Assembly (NCBI GenBank): GCA_964513075.1
Contig: CAZELR010000010.1
Location: forward strand, 32,069-96,068
Length of the DNA: 64,000 nt
Origin: DAOUBP01 sp964513075
GTDB lineage: Bacteria > Chloroflexota > Anaerolineae > CG2-30-64-16
Reading direction: 5' to 3'
Shown: positions 1 through 9,600 of the stretch, piece by piece
Numbering within the stretch: position 1 is the stretch's first letter
Layout of the letters: each line of letters opens with the position of its first letter
Made by a program: the position numbers and the translations under genes
The notes under the pieces: generated by a model
What the model was told of the DNA's origin: nothing
Databases searched by the model: none
What the model saw: only the letters and a program-made list of their open reading frames with translations

Positions 1-516
1 GCCAACGCAACCTTCGTAGCTCGCAGCTTCGCCGGCGACCCGCGCCAGGTGGAGACGCTGTTGAAGGCAGCGTTCAGCCATCGCGGTATCGCAGTGCTGG
101 ACATCATCAGCCCGTGCGTCACCTTCAACAATCACGACGACTCGACCAAGAGCTACGCGTGGGGCAAGCAAAAAGAGACGCCGCTCAACGAGTTGAACTT
201 CATCCCGAACTATGAAGAGATCAACATCGGCTACTATGAAGGTGAGATGTCGGTAGCCATGCATGACGGCTCGCGCGTCGTGCTGAAGAAGCTTGACCCC
301 GACTACGATCCGACGAACAAGCTGAATGCCTTCCTCACGCTGGAAGAGGCCCGGCAAAAGCAAGAGTTTATTACCGGGTTGATCTACATTAATCAGGAGG
401 AACGGCCCGACCTGCACGAGCTGCTGCATTACGCCGACACGCCGCTGGTGCACCTCCCAGATGACAAGCTGCGGCCGAGCCGCGAGGCGCTGGAAGAGGT
501 AATGGCGAAGTTGTAG
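1..516 (+). CDS. 2-oxoacid:ferredoxin oxidoreductase beta subunit, C-terminal part
   Basis: The open frame enters from the left edge, so the N-terminus and the TPP-binding domain lie outside the window. The visible 171 residues carry the conserved C-terminal half of KorB/PorB-type subunits: a stretch on acquiring the product (GIAVLDIISPCVTFNNHD), then KETPLNELNFIPNYEEI and the tail with D-Y-D-P-T-N and a YINQEERPDLHE segment. The family oxidatively decarboxylates a 2-oxoacid (2-oxoglutarate or pyruvate) with CoA and reduces ferredoxin, using TPP and Fe-S clusters with an alpha subunit that is presumably upstream. The tail resembles 2-oxoglutarate enzymes most, but the substrate cannot be settled from this fragment. 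A strong hairpin terminator follows 24 bases after the stop. Confidence 0.85.
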   Translation, partial: ANATFVARSFAGDPRQVETLLKAAFSHRGIAVLDIISPCVTFNNHDDSTKSYAWGKQKETPLNELNFIPNYEEINIGYYEGEMSVAMHDGSRVVLKKLDPDYDPTNKLNAFLTLEEARQKQEFITGLIYINQEERPDLHELLHYADTPLVHLPDDKLRPSREALEEVMAKL

Positions 517-540
517 TGCCGGGCACGTGGACGCTTAAAC

Positions 541-579
541 AAAATGGCTCTGGACAAGTCACCCGTCCAGAGCCATTTT
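541..579. terminator. Bidirectional intrinsic terminator
   Basis: Perfect 15-bp inverted repeat (541-555 and 565-579) with a 9-base loop. The arms begin with AAAA and end with TTTT, so the hairpin carries a U-tract in both directions. It lies between the convergent oxidoreductase and ssb genes and can end both transcripts. Confidence 0.85.
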
Positions 580-612
580 GTATCAGATTAGCGCCCCTTT
601 TCGGGTTAGTCT

Positions 613-1029
613 TTAGAACGGGATATCATCCTCGTGGACTGGGAAGTCATCGGCGCCACCTACAGAAGCGCCGCCTGTGCCCTCGGCGCCCTCGGCGCCA
701 TCGCCGCGGCCACCCAGGAAGCGGACGTTGGTGGCTGTGAGCTCCAGGCTTGCGCGGGCATTGCCTTCACGGTCCGTGTAGGCCGAAGCCTCAATGTCGC
801 CCTCGACTAACACCAACCGGCCCTTTTTGAGATACTGCGCGGCAAGCTCGCCGAGCTTGCGCCACGCGGTGACCCGGAACCAGGTGGTCTTTTCCTGCTG
901 TTCGCCGTTGGCGGTGGTCCATTTTCGAGTAGTGGCGACGCTGAAGCTGGTGACGGGGACGCCTGCCGGGGTGTAGCGCATTTCGGGGTCCCGTCCGAGA
1001 TGCCCTATGACGATGGTCCGTTGATACAT
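613..1029 (-). CDS. ssb: Single-stranded DNA-binding protein
   Basis: 138-residue SSB that coats ssDNA during replication, repair and recombination. The N-terminal OB fold (about 1-105) starts MYQRTIVIGHLGRDPEMRYTP and includes the typical KTTWFRVTAWRKLGELA and YLKKGRLVLVEGDIE segments. A short Gly/Ala/Glu-rich linker follows, then the acidic tip DDIPF, which docks partner proteins in this family. Length and architecture are normal. The gene is monocistronic, with a consensus promoter and a palindromic, LexA-like site upstream, which suggests DNA-damage control. Confidence 0.97.
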   Translation of the reverse strand: MYQRTIVIGHLGRDPEMRYTPAGVPVTSFSVATTRKWTTANGEQQEKTTWFRVTAWRKLGELAAQYLKKGRLVLVEGDIEASAYTDREGNARASLELTATNVRFLGGRGDGAEGAEGTGGASVGGADDFPVHEDDIPF

Positions 1030-1103
1030 GTGCGTGTACTCCCTTCTGATTCGGCATGAATCACTTCATAGTGCTTGCAGTTCACGGATCGAACTGTGAC
1101 GTT

Positions 1104-1131
1104 ATTATATCCCAACCTCTTGGCCTGTCAA
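1104..1131 (-). promoter_or_regulatory. Consensus sigma-70 promoter of ssb
   Basis: On the minus strand a perfect TTGACA (1131-1126) and a perfect TATAAT (1109-1104) are separated by 16 bases, about 75 bases before the ssb start codon. Confidence 0.8.
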
Positions 1132-1133
1132 AT

Positions 1134-1155
1134 TTCCAGAACGAACGTTCTGGAA
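1134..1155. promoter_or_regulatory. LexA-like palindromic operator upstream of ssb
   Basis: Perfect 10+2+10 palindrome (arms 1134-1143 and 1146-1155) directly upstream of the ssb -35 box. Its core GAACGAACGTTC (1139-1150) fits the GAAC-N4-GTTC form of the Gram-positive-type SOS box. A second, imperfect half-match lies just beyond at about 1153-1165. The match to LexA is inference; another dimeric regulator could bind here. Confidence 0.55.
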
Positions 1156-1167
1156 TGCTTGTTCGAC

Positions 1168-2259
<1,092 letters not shown>

Positions 2260-2273
2260 CCCGACCTCCGTTC

Positions 2274-2460
2274 CCTCGTCCTTCATCCTTCATCCTTCAT
2301 CCTTCATCCTTCGTCCTTCATCCCTCGTCCTTCGTCCCTCGTCCTTCATCCTCCATCCTTCGTCCTCCATCCTTCATCCTCCATCCTTCGTCCTCCATCC
2401 TTCGTCCTTCATCCTTCGTCCTCCGTCCTTCGTCCTTCGTCCTCCATCCTTCATCCTTCA
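2274..2460. repeat. Heptanucleotide tandem array between thiP and thiQ
   Basis: 26 consecutive copies of a 7-bp unit (consensus CYYCRTC on the plus strand) plus a 5-base partial copy. The array fills almost the whole gap between the two genes: the thiP stop codon TGA (2460-2458) is itself made by the last unit, and the array ends 14 bases before the thiQ start. It must be transcribed as part of the operon. It resembles the short tandemly repeated heptamers described in cyanobacteria. Confidence 0.95.
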
Positions 2461-4134
2461 AAACTCCCCTCCCTCGCCCACCCTGAACCGCTCGATCAAC
2501 AGGAACCCAACCGCGCACACCAGCATCAGCAGCGTGCTCATGGCCAGCGCCTGGCCGTAATTCAATGCGCCTGGCTGGCCGAGGAGCCGGAAAATCACCA
2601 GCGGCATGGTAGGGAATTCGGGCCGCGCAATCAGCAGCGTTGCACCGAACTCGCCCATGCTCATCGTGAACGCAAAGATCGCCGCCACCAGCAGCGCGCG
2701 GGCGATGATGGGCAGCTCCACTTCACGCCAGACGCGCCAGGGGGACGCGCCCAGCACGGCCGCGGTCTCGCGCCAGGCAGGGTTCAGCCCGCGCAGCACC
2801 GGCAGCAGCGTACGCACCACGAACGGGAAAGCCACCAGGGTGTGCGCGATCGGCACCAGGACCGGCGAAGCGCGCAAGTTCAGCGGCGGTTGGCCCAGCG
2901 CCAACAGGTAGCCGAAGCCCAGCGTCACCGCTGAAGTGCCCAGCGGCAGCAGCACTACCGGGTCCAGCAGGCGGCCGAACTTGCCCCGCGTGCGAGCCAA
3001 CATGAAGGCCGTCAGGGTGCCCAGCAGCAGTGCCAGCCCGGTCGTCAGCACCGCAAAGATCAGGCTATTACGGATTGCCGTCACGGGCGGCACGAAGAAG
3101 ATCGAGCTGGTCCGGTTGACGAATAACTCGTGGTAGTAGCGCAGCGGGCTGTCCGCGGCCAGCGAGCGTGTGGCCAGCGCAGCCAGCGGCGCGGCAAGGA
3201 AGAGCAGCAGCCCGGCCACTGTGGCCGCAACTAGCGCAGCCCGTCCCAGTGTATTGGGCAGCACGGCCGTGGACGCGGCGGGCCGCAGGTTGAGAGGCAG
3301 CGCAGTGCGCGCCTGCGCGCGGGTATACACGGCCATCACCACGAAGGTGAGGGCCATCTGCGCTAAACTGATCGCCGCCGCTTCCGGTAACCTGAACAGC
3401 GTCACCGCCTGGCGATAGATTTCCACTTCCAGCGTGGCGAAGCGCGGCCCGCCCAGCACCAGGATCACGCCGAAGCTGGTAAAGCAAAACAGGAAGATCA
3501 GCAGCGCGGCCGCGGCGACGGATGGCAGCAGCAACGGCAGCGTGACCTCTCGGAAGACGCGCGCGCGCCCCCCGCCGAGCACGCGGCCCGCTTCCGACAG
3601 CCGAGGATCCAGGTTGGCCCAGAACCCTCCCACGATCCTGACGACGACCGTGGTATTGTAGAACGCGTGGGCCGTCAAGATCAGCCAGATGGTCTGCTGC
3701 AAGCGGATGGGCGGCTGGCTCAGGTCGAACCAGTTCATCAATTGGCTGTTGAGCACCCCGCGCGGCCCCAGCAGCGCTGTGAAGGCGGTGGCCACTACCA
3801 TGGCGGGCATCACGAATGGGATGGTGGTCAGGGCGCGCAGCAGGCTTTTGCCGGGGAAGTGGTAGCGTGCAAAGACGAATGCGGCCGGCATGCCCAGGGC
3901 CAGGGTCAGCGCGGTGGAGGCGATCGCTTGCCAAGTGGTAAACCACAGCGCGCTGCCAAAGTACGGCTCGCGCCAGAGATTTGCCATCGGCGCCAGGTTC
4001 AATTGGCCTTCGGGTGCAAAACTCCTCACCAGCACGGCCGCCAGAGGATAGAAAAAGAAGATCCCCAAGAAGCCCAGAACCGGGAGAAAGAGTAAGGACG
4101 AGGCATTTCTTCCACGTTTTGTCGCAACCAACAT
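2458..4134 (-). CDS. thiP: Thiamine ABC transporter permease (fused two-domain type)
   Basis: 558-residue inner-membrane permease made of two fused binding-protein-dependent permease domains, as in ThiP and FbpB. About a dozen hydrophobic segments are visible. Each half carries an EAA-type loop that contacts the ATPase: one around EAGRVLGGGRARVFREVTLP, the second around ETAAVLGASPWRVWREVELP. It would move thiamine delivered by ThiB into the cytoplasm with energy from ThiQ. The neighbours and the upstream TPP riboswitch favour thiamine over iron, although the domain layout fits both. The stop codon lies within the first unit of the heptamer array. Confidence 0.88.
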   Translation of the reverse strand: MLVATKRGRNASSLLFLPVLGFLGIFFFYPLAAVLVRSFAPEGQLNLAPMANLWREPYFGSALWFTTWQAIASTALTLALGMPAAFVFARYHFPGKSLLRALTTIPFVMPAMVVATAFTALLGPRGVLNSQLMNWFDLSQPPIRLQQTIWLILTAHAFYNTTVVVRIVGGFWANLDPRLSEAGRVLGGGRARVFREVTLPLLLPSVAAAALLIFLFCFTSFGVILVLGGPRFATLEVEIYRQAVTLFRLPEAAAISLAQMALTFVVMAVYTRAQARTALPLNLRPAASTAVLPNTLGRAALVAATVAGLLLFLAAPLAALATRSLAADSPLRYYHELFVNRTSSIFFVPPVTAIRNSLIFAVLTTGLALLLGTLTAFMLARTRGKFGRLLDPVVLLPLGTSAVTLGFGYLLALGQPPLNLRASPVLVPIAHTLVAFPFVVRTLLPVLRGLNPAWRETAAVLGASPWRVWREVELPIIARALLVAAIFAFTMSMGEFGATLLIARPEFPTMPLVIFRLLGQPGALNYGQALAMSTLLMLVCAVGFLLIERFRVGEGGEF

Positions 4135-4192
4135 GCTTACTCCGAAAACGAAGCTGCGCTGGCCGGATTCGTCACGGAATCCCGCGCCCCGG

Positions 4193-5335
4193 CTACCTTA
4201 ACACCACATCTGTCCACGCCAGCAGCCACTTCTCGCGACCGGCTTCGATCTGTGCGGGCGTCAGTGTGACCGCGTCAGATGGCACCTGGGCAAAGTCGAT
4301 GAAGACGGGTGGTTGTGATGTCGCAGCACGCGCCGGATAGACCCACATCTGCAGCGGAATATCCGTTTGAAAAGTCTCACCCAGCATGAAGTCCACCCAC
4401 TGGCGCGCTAGTTCGGGTTCGCGCGCGCCTTTCAGAACGCCGACAAACTCAACTTGCCGGAAGCTGCCACCGGGAAGAAACAGGTTGCCGGTGGGCGAAT
4501 CGGTCGGTTGCGGGTCGGCGAAGAAGACCTCGGCAGCCGGGCTGGTGGCGTAACTCACCACCAGGGGGTGGTCGCCTTCGCCGCTGCCGCCGCTGAACTG
4601 CCCGTAGTAGGCGTCTTGCCAGCCGTCGGTCACGAACACATCGTTGGCGCGCAGGTCGCGCCAGAAATCCAGATAGGTGTAACTTCCCGTCTCGCCGAAA
4701 GCGGCGATGGTGGTCAGCAGGAAAGCCAGCCCCGGCGAAGAGGTGGCCGGGTTTTCCACCACCAGCAGACCGTTGTAAGCCGGGTTGGTCAGATCACGCA
4801 GCGAGGTGGGCAACGGAATCTGGTTATCGGCGAAGTACGCTTTGTCGTAATTGATCGTGACATAGCCGAAGTCTGCCGGTAACAGACGGCTGCTCGGGTC
4901 CAGTTTCAGGCCATCGGGGATGCCTGCCAGCAGGGGGGATGCGTAGGCCTCGAAGATATCGCCGGCCAGGGCACGGCTCAGAAAGGTGTTATCCACGCCG
5001 AAGAACACGTCGGCCAGCGGGTTGCCCTTGCTCAGGATGGCCTTGTTCAGCGCCAGACCGGCATCCCCCGACTTCAGAAACTGCACCGTGCAGCCGCACT
5101 GCGCCTGGAAGGCCGCCACCACTCCTTCGCTGACGCTGAAGCTATCGTGCGTCATGACTGTTACCGTGCGTCCTGTCGCCGGCATGGGCGCCACGGTCGC
5201 GGCCGCAGTGGGCGCCGCGGCCGTGGCGCCCACCGCCGGGGCCGCAGTCGGTGTGGGCGTAGGCGTCGTGACGCAGCTGGTCAGGACTGCCAGTAAAGCC
5301 AGAATAGCGACGATAGATAGTTTATGCCTCACCAT
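4193..5335 (-). CDS. thiB: Thiamine-binding lipoprotein of ABC transporter
   Basis: 380-residue solute-binding protein. The N-terminus has a lipoprotein signal with lipobox LTSC (Cys about 21), then a T/P/A-rich tether of about 35 residues. The mature part is ThiB-like: MTHDSFSVSEGVVAAFQ near the start, FLKSGDAGLALNKAILSKGNPLADVFFGVD, and a C-terminal half with VSYATSPAAEVFF, SFRQVEFVGVLKGAREPELA and FQTDIPLQMWVYPAR, all close to the pattern of the thiamine/TPP-binding protein TbpA. It captures thiamine outside the cell and hands it to ThiP. The intergenic gaps (about 50 bases each side) support one operon. Confidence 0.92.
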   Translation of the reverse strand: MVRHKLSIVAILALLAVLTSCVTTPTPTPTAAPAVGATAAAPTAAATVAPMPATGRTVTVMTHDSFSVSEGVVAAFQAQCGCTVQFLKSGDAGLALNKAILSKGNPLADVFFGVDNTFLSRALAGDIFEAYASPLLAGIPDGLKLDPSSRLLPADFGYVTINYDKAYFADNQIPLPTSLRDLTNPAYNGLLVVENPATSSPGLAFLLTTIAAFGETGSYTYLDFWRDLRANDVFVTDGWQDAYYGQFSGGSGEGDHPLVVSYATSPAAEVFFADPQPTDSPTGNLFLPGGSFRQVEFVGVLKGAREPELARQWVDFMLGETFQTDIPLQMWVYPARAATSQPPVFIDFAQVPSDAVTLTPAQIEAGREKWLLAWTDVVLR

Positions 5336-5382
5336 GATTAGCCTCCGCGTTGAAAGTCAATCCGGAAATTCAGCTGTGCACC

Positions 5383-6036
5383 CTAAGCCGTCTGAAGCAC
5401 CAACAGCCTGCCATGCTGCAGCATGATCTCAGCCTCATGCAGCAGTAGTACGTTGCTGACGCCGCGCGCGCTGCCGGCGAACAACGTCTCATCTTCCAGC
5501 GGATAGCGCAATCCGCGTGTGCTCACGCCTCTAGCGTCGCTCCCTAACGGCAGCAGTGACACAAGGTCGCCGGGCATCCCCGTGAGCGTCAGTCGCGCCG
5601 GGTCGCGAGCGGTCGTAGGGCCCCGCAGCAGCCGAACGAGCTCGGGCCCATCGACCAATGTGACATGCCGGTCGATCAGGTCCGCGCGGGCCAGGAGGAG
5701 CACGTTGGCCAGCAGGTGGTCGGTCCGGCCCCCAAGCGCGCCACAGATGATGATCTCCTGGGGTTCGGCGGCCAATGCCTGTGTCAGCGCCAGTTCCAGG
5801 TCTGTTTCGTCCTTATCGGTGGGCGCCTTCAGCGTAGGCGTTCCGTCCGCCTCTATGGCGGCGGCTGTCCCTGCGGGCAGCGAGTCGAGATCGCCGACCA
5901 ACAGGTGGATTGGCCAGCCCCAGGCCCGCGCGTGCTGCGCGCCCAAATCCGCTGCGATCACGCGATCTCCAACGTGCGGAGCCAGATGGATGGGCTTCTG
6001 TGCCGCAGGACTGCCCCCGACGATGAAAACTCGCAT
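5383..6036 (-). CDS. thiN: Thiamine pyrophosphokinase
   Basis: 217-residue enzyme that converts thiamine plus ATP to TPP, the salvage step that follows uptake. Family marks are MRVFIVGGSP, IAADLGAQHARAWG, VGDLDSLP, the APTDKDETDLELAL motif and GALGGRTDHLLANVLLL. It is the first gene after the TPP riboswitch and its terminator, so the cell can shut off the kinase and importer when TPP is plentiful. The frame stays open upstream to 6189, but that part is the riboswitch RNA itself; the start at 6036 gives the expected N-terminus. Confidence 0.94.
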   Translation of the reverse strand: MRVFIVGGSPAAQKPIHLAPHVGDRVIAADLGAQHARAWGWPIHLLVGDLDSLPAGTAAAIEADGTPTLKAPTDKDETDLELALTQALAAEPQEIIICGALGGRTDHLLANVLLLARADLIDRHVTLVDGPELVRLLRGPTTARDPARLTLTGMPGDLVSLLPLGSDARGVSTRGLRYPLEDETLFAGSARGVSNVLLLHEAEIMLQHGRLLVLQTA

Positions 6037-6054
6037 AGCATCCTCGCAACCAAC

Positions 6055-6081
6055 AAAAAAAGCGACCCCCTTCGGGTCGCT
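6055..6081 (-). terminator. Riboswitch-controlled intrinsic terminator
   Basis: Minus-strand hairpin with 8-bp stem AGCGACCC/GGGTCGCT (6081-6074 and 6068-6061) and a 5-base loop, followed by seven T. It stands between the TPP aptamer and the thiN start codon, the usual expression platform for transcriptional attenuation. Confidence 0.85.
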
Positions 6082-6090
6082 GCGTCTTCT

Positions 6091-6205
6091 GGTCTGCATC
6101 CCTACGCCGGCATTACCCGTCAGGTTCATGGGGTCGCCGGCATGTCGTTCCTGGAGTAGGAACAGGGCCGACCTCTCAGCCAGGCTCACCTGGCTCCCCC
6201 TGCGC
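6091..6205 (-). promoter_or_regulatory. TPP riboswitch (THI element)
   Basis: Read on the minus strand, all conserved blocks of the TPP aptamer occur in order: GGGGGAGCC, GGCTGAGAGG, an extended variable P3 arm, CGACCC, TGAACCTGACGGGTAATGCC and GGCGTAGGGATG. It controls thiN-thiB-thiP-thiQ. The family senses thiamine pyrophosphate; with the terminator at 6055-6081, binding should lower readthrough. Confidence 0.96.
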
Positions 6206-6265
6206 GGCGTTTTTCGCCCAAGGTGCAGGCTGAAAACGCCGATGTGCTTTCGTTAACTATGAACA

Positions 6266-6294
6266 AAAATATCACACACGCGTCTTGATGTCAA
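6266..6294 (-). promoter_or_regulatory. Promoter of the thiamine operon
   Basis: Minus-strand TTGACA (6294-6289), 17-base spacer, TATTTT (6271-6266), about 65 bases before the riboswitch aptamer. Confidence 0.75.
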
Positions 6295-6342
6295 ACCTGC
6301 TGAGTATGAATGAAGTGTCATCGTTTTTGCCCGTTGAAAGCG

Positions 6343-6371
6343 TTGACACGCCTAAGATACAATGCTATAAT
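6343..6371 (+). promoter_or_regulatory. Perfect consensus promoter of the PEP-CTERM gene
   Basis: TTGACA (6343-6348), 17-base spacer and TATAAT (6366-6371), a full match to the sigma-70 consensus, so expression is probably strong. It is divergent from the thiamine operon promoter. Confidence 0.85.
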
Positions 6372-6377
6372 GCACGC

Positions 6378-6667
6378 GTTCTCTGATGGTTCACCGAGTG
6401 CTTCAGTGAAATTTCCAGCGGAGGCGGCCTCTTGTTTGTCGTTTTATCCAGGACAGTTCAAACGCGCCGGGTTGGGATAACTTCTTGTGCTGCGGGGAAG
6501 TCTTGCGAAGCGTCCCCGGCTGGCCTTTTTTCCTGCGCGTGTTGGACGCCTTGTCCTGGCATCGGTCTCCCTTGGCAAGCGGTACACATTAACCAGAATT
6601 TCTCGATTGAGGTTGCGCGTCCTACTTACACTTCGCTTTCTTGAATCCACCACCATGGAGGAATAGT
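6378..6667 (+). other. Long 5' leader of the PEP-CTERM gene
   Basis: About 290 transcribed bases without a credible gene. A hairpin with stem CGGGGA/TCCCCG (6493-6498 and 6513-6518) is followed by a T-run at 6526-6531, which could act as an attenuator. It matches no riboswitch class that I recognise. The long leader may serve mRNA stability or regulation. Confidence 0.4.
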
Positions 6668-9600
6668 ATGTCTTCAAGATCTCAGCCACGCAAGATGCTC
6701 CCTTTGGTATTGTTGTTGATGATGGTTTTGGCGATGACCCTGACCACATCCGGCGTCGCCCTTGCTGAGGGCGCGCCCCACAATTTGGTGCCCGGCTATC
6801 CCATGTATGGTTGTTATGACGTCATAACGACTGGAACCGGCATGTGGGGCGGCGGCACACCTTACCTCATGGAGTTGGGCGTCCCCGGCCCTGTTGTCGA
6901 TGCTTACTTGACCTGGATCGGCACCGAGGACAGCGATGCACCGGGTGCGCCAAATCAGAGTGACCTGACCGTCAACGGTACACCGGTGGTCGGCGCGCTG
7001 GTGGACCAGAAGAGTCTCGGTCCAAACAATCCGGACTGGTACATGTGGCGCGCCAAGGTAGGGCCAGGTGGCGCCAACCTGATCTCTCAGGGCCTCAACA
7101 AGCTGAACATCTCCGGCTGGAGCTATCTCTATTCGTCTCCGGCCGACTCGCGGCGCAACGGCATTGCGCTGGTAGTCGTGTACGCTACCGGAACCTGCAC
7201 CCGCCCGAACCAAATAAACCTGATGGATAGCATGGACTACTACTGGGAGCTGTGGGACAACGGCGCTGAGGGCACGACCGACGCGCTCACCTTCACCTTC
7301 CCGCCGGCTCCGGTAGATCGCGATGCGACCGTCTGGCTCCACCACGCCGGCGCGGATCATATTCATCCCTGCCGTCAAGAAAATTTATGGGCCGCGATTG
7401 GCAGCGGCCAGCCACCCACCGAGATTGTCAACTACTGGCTCTCCCCGCCTGCCGGCATTAACGGCGGCAGGCGCGTGGTAGAGAATGGGTTCAACCCTGC
7501 TTCCTGCGGCGACACGAACTCCGCCTGGCCCGTCACTTCGTTAGTGGGTTGGTTGGAAGGCGCAGGGCCCACGCCCAACGTGGGTGGCAATGTCGCCCCC
7601 GAATGGGGATTCATCAAGATTAAGGTCAGAATCCCTGCTGGCGCGACCTGGCTGGTGCTGGAGGGCGAGTCGGAAAAGACCGGAAGCAGCAACCTTTCCG
7701 CCACCGGCGAGAGCGGTGCTTTGTTCGGCCAGTTCTCCATTCCTCTGTATAACCCGGAGCTGAAGGTCACCAAGACCGACGGTGTCGACCTGGCGGCCCC
7801 TGGCGATCAGCTCACCTACACCATCAATTATGAGAACTACGGTTACGGCGTAGCTGATAACACCGTGATCGTTGACACGCTGCCTCAGAAGGTCAGCTTC
7901 GTCAGCGCCACCAACGGCGGTGTTTACGACGCCGCCACCCGCACAGTGACGTGGAACCTCGGTTCGCTCGCCATCGGTCAGCAGGGACAGGTGGCTGTCA
8001 CCGTGGCGCTTGATCCGATCTTCGAACCTGGCACCACCACGCTCACCAATGCGGTGGCAATTAGCACCACCACGCCGGGCGAGTTGGACCCGAGTGACAA
8101 CACAGACACCGACGAGACCAATGTGTCCGCGGCCGCCGAGTTGCAGATCGACAAGACGGGGGCTCCGAACCCGGTTGATGCCGGCGGAGATCTGACCTAT
8201 ACCGTCGATTGGACCGTTAGCGGCAACGCTTATGCACACGGCGTAAGCATCGTCGATACGCTGCCGTCCAACGTCGTCTTCGTCAGCGCCACCAATTCAG
8301 GCGTCTATAACCCGGTGCATCACACCGTGACCTGGTCGGTAGGTGAGGTCACGCCGGTGACCAGCGGCTCTTATCAGGTAGCGGTCAAGGTCAAGAGCCC
8401 GCTGTACAACGGCACCCAGATCGAGAATACGGTCGTCATCAGCGACGCAGCCGGCGATACGGATGATGCCAGCTTCGTCAGCACGGTGCGGAGCAGCCAC
8501 CAGCTGGCGATCGATAAGTCGGCAACTCCGGAGCCGGTGGATGCGGGCGGCTTACTGACCTACAAGATCGACTGGTCGGTGACGGGCAACGAGCCGGCGA
8601 AGAATGCGGTCATTGTTGACACGCTGCCGGCCCAGGTCACGGTGCTGGATGCGGGCGGCGGCACCTATAATGCTGCGGCGCACACCATCACCTGGCAGCT
8701 CGGCGAGGTGATGACGCCCCAGAGCGGCAGCTTCACCGTCGTAGTGCGGGTGGCAACCCCGTTGTACAACGGCACGCAGTTCGTCAACACGGTGAATTTC
8801 AGCGACCAGACCCCCGGCTCCACACCGGTGAACGATACCGTTACGAGCACGGTGCGCGCTGACCATACGCTGTGGCTCAGCAAGGATGACAATCCCGACC
8901 TGGTGGCGAAGGGCGCCGAACTGACCTATACGCTCCAATGGAGTGTGACGGGCAACGAGCCGGCTGACAACGTCGTCCTCGTTGACAACCTGCCCTTTGG
9001 CACCCAATTCGTTAGCGCCTCTAATGGCGGCGTCTTTAACCCGGCGACCCGGGTCATCACCTGGAACCTGGGCAACAAGGTGCCGGGTGACAGCGGCACG
9101 GTAACGCTGGTGGTCAAAGTCAACCGGGACTTCCCGAACGGCATCCCCATCGTGAACAAGGCGATCATCAGCGATGATAAGCCTGGCAAGGAGAAGGAAG
9201 CTGACGAGGAGACCGGCGTGATTCAAACGGCCGAGGGCTCCATCGGCGATACGGTCTGGATGGACCTGAACGGCAACGGGATCCAGGAACCCGGTGAACC
9301 CGGCCTGGCCGGTGTGGGCCTGACGCTGTCTGCTGCCGGCCCCGATGGCCTGTGTGGCACGGCCGATGACACGGTGGTGGCGAACACCGTCACCGATGCC
9401 AATGGCAAGTACACCTTTGGCCAGGTGCCGGCTGGCACCTATTGTGTCGCGGTAGACGATGCCACGCTGCCCGCTGGGCTGAGCCTGGTCAGCGGAACCG
9501 ATCCTCACGGCCCGATTGTACTGGCCGAGGGCCAGGCTTACAAGGACGCTGACTTCGGCTACGGCAGCAGCAATCTGGGCGCCATCGGCGATCGGGTTTG

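Noticed and set aside
2274..2460. CRISPR array
   Set aside because: Units are 7 bp and contiguous, with no spacers and no cas genes.
2318..2518. Small Lys/Asp/Glu-rich protein (KDEGWRTKDEGRR)
   Set aside because: It is the translation of the heptamer array; the period of seven cycles through all frames and no ribosome site is present.
6037..6189. N-terminal extension of ThiN
   Set aside because: The open frame runs through the TPP riboswitch and its terminator; the conserved protein begins at 6036.
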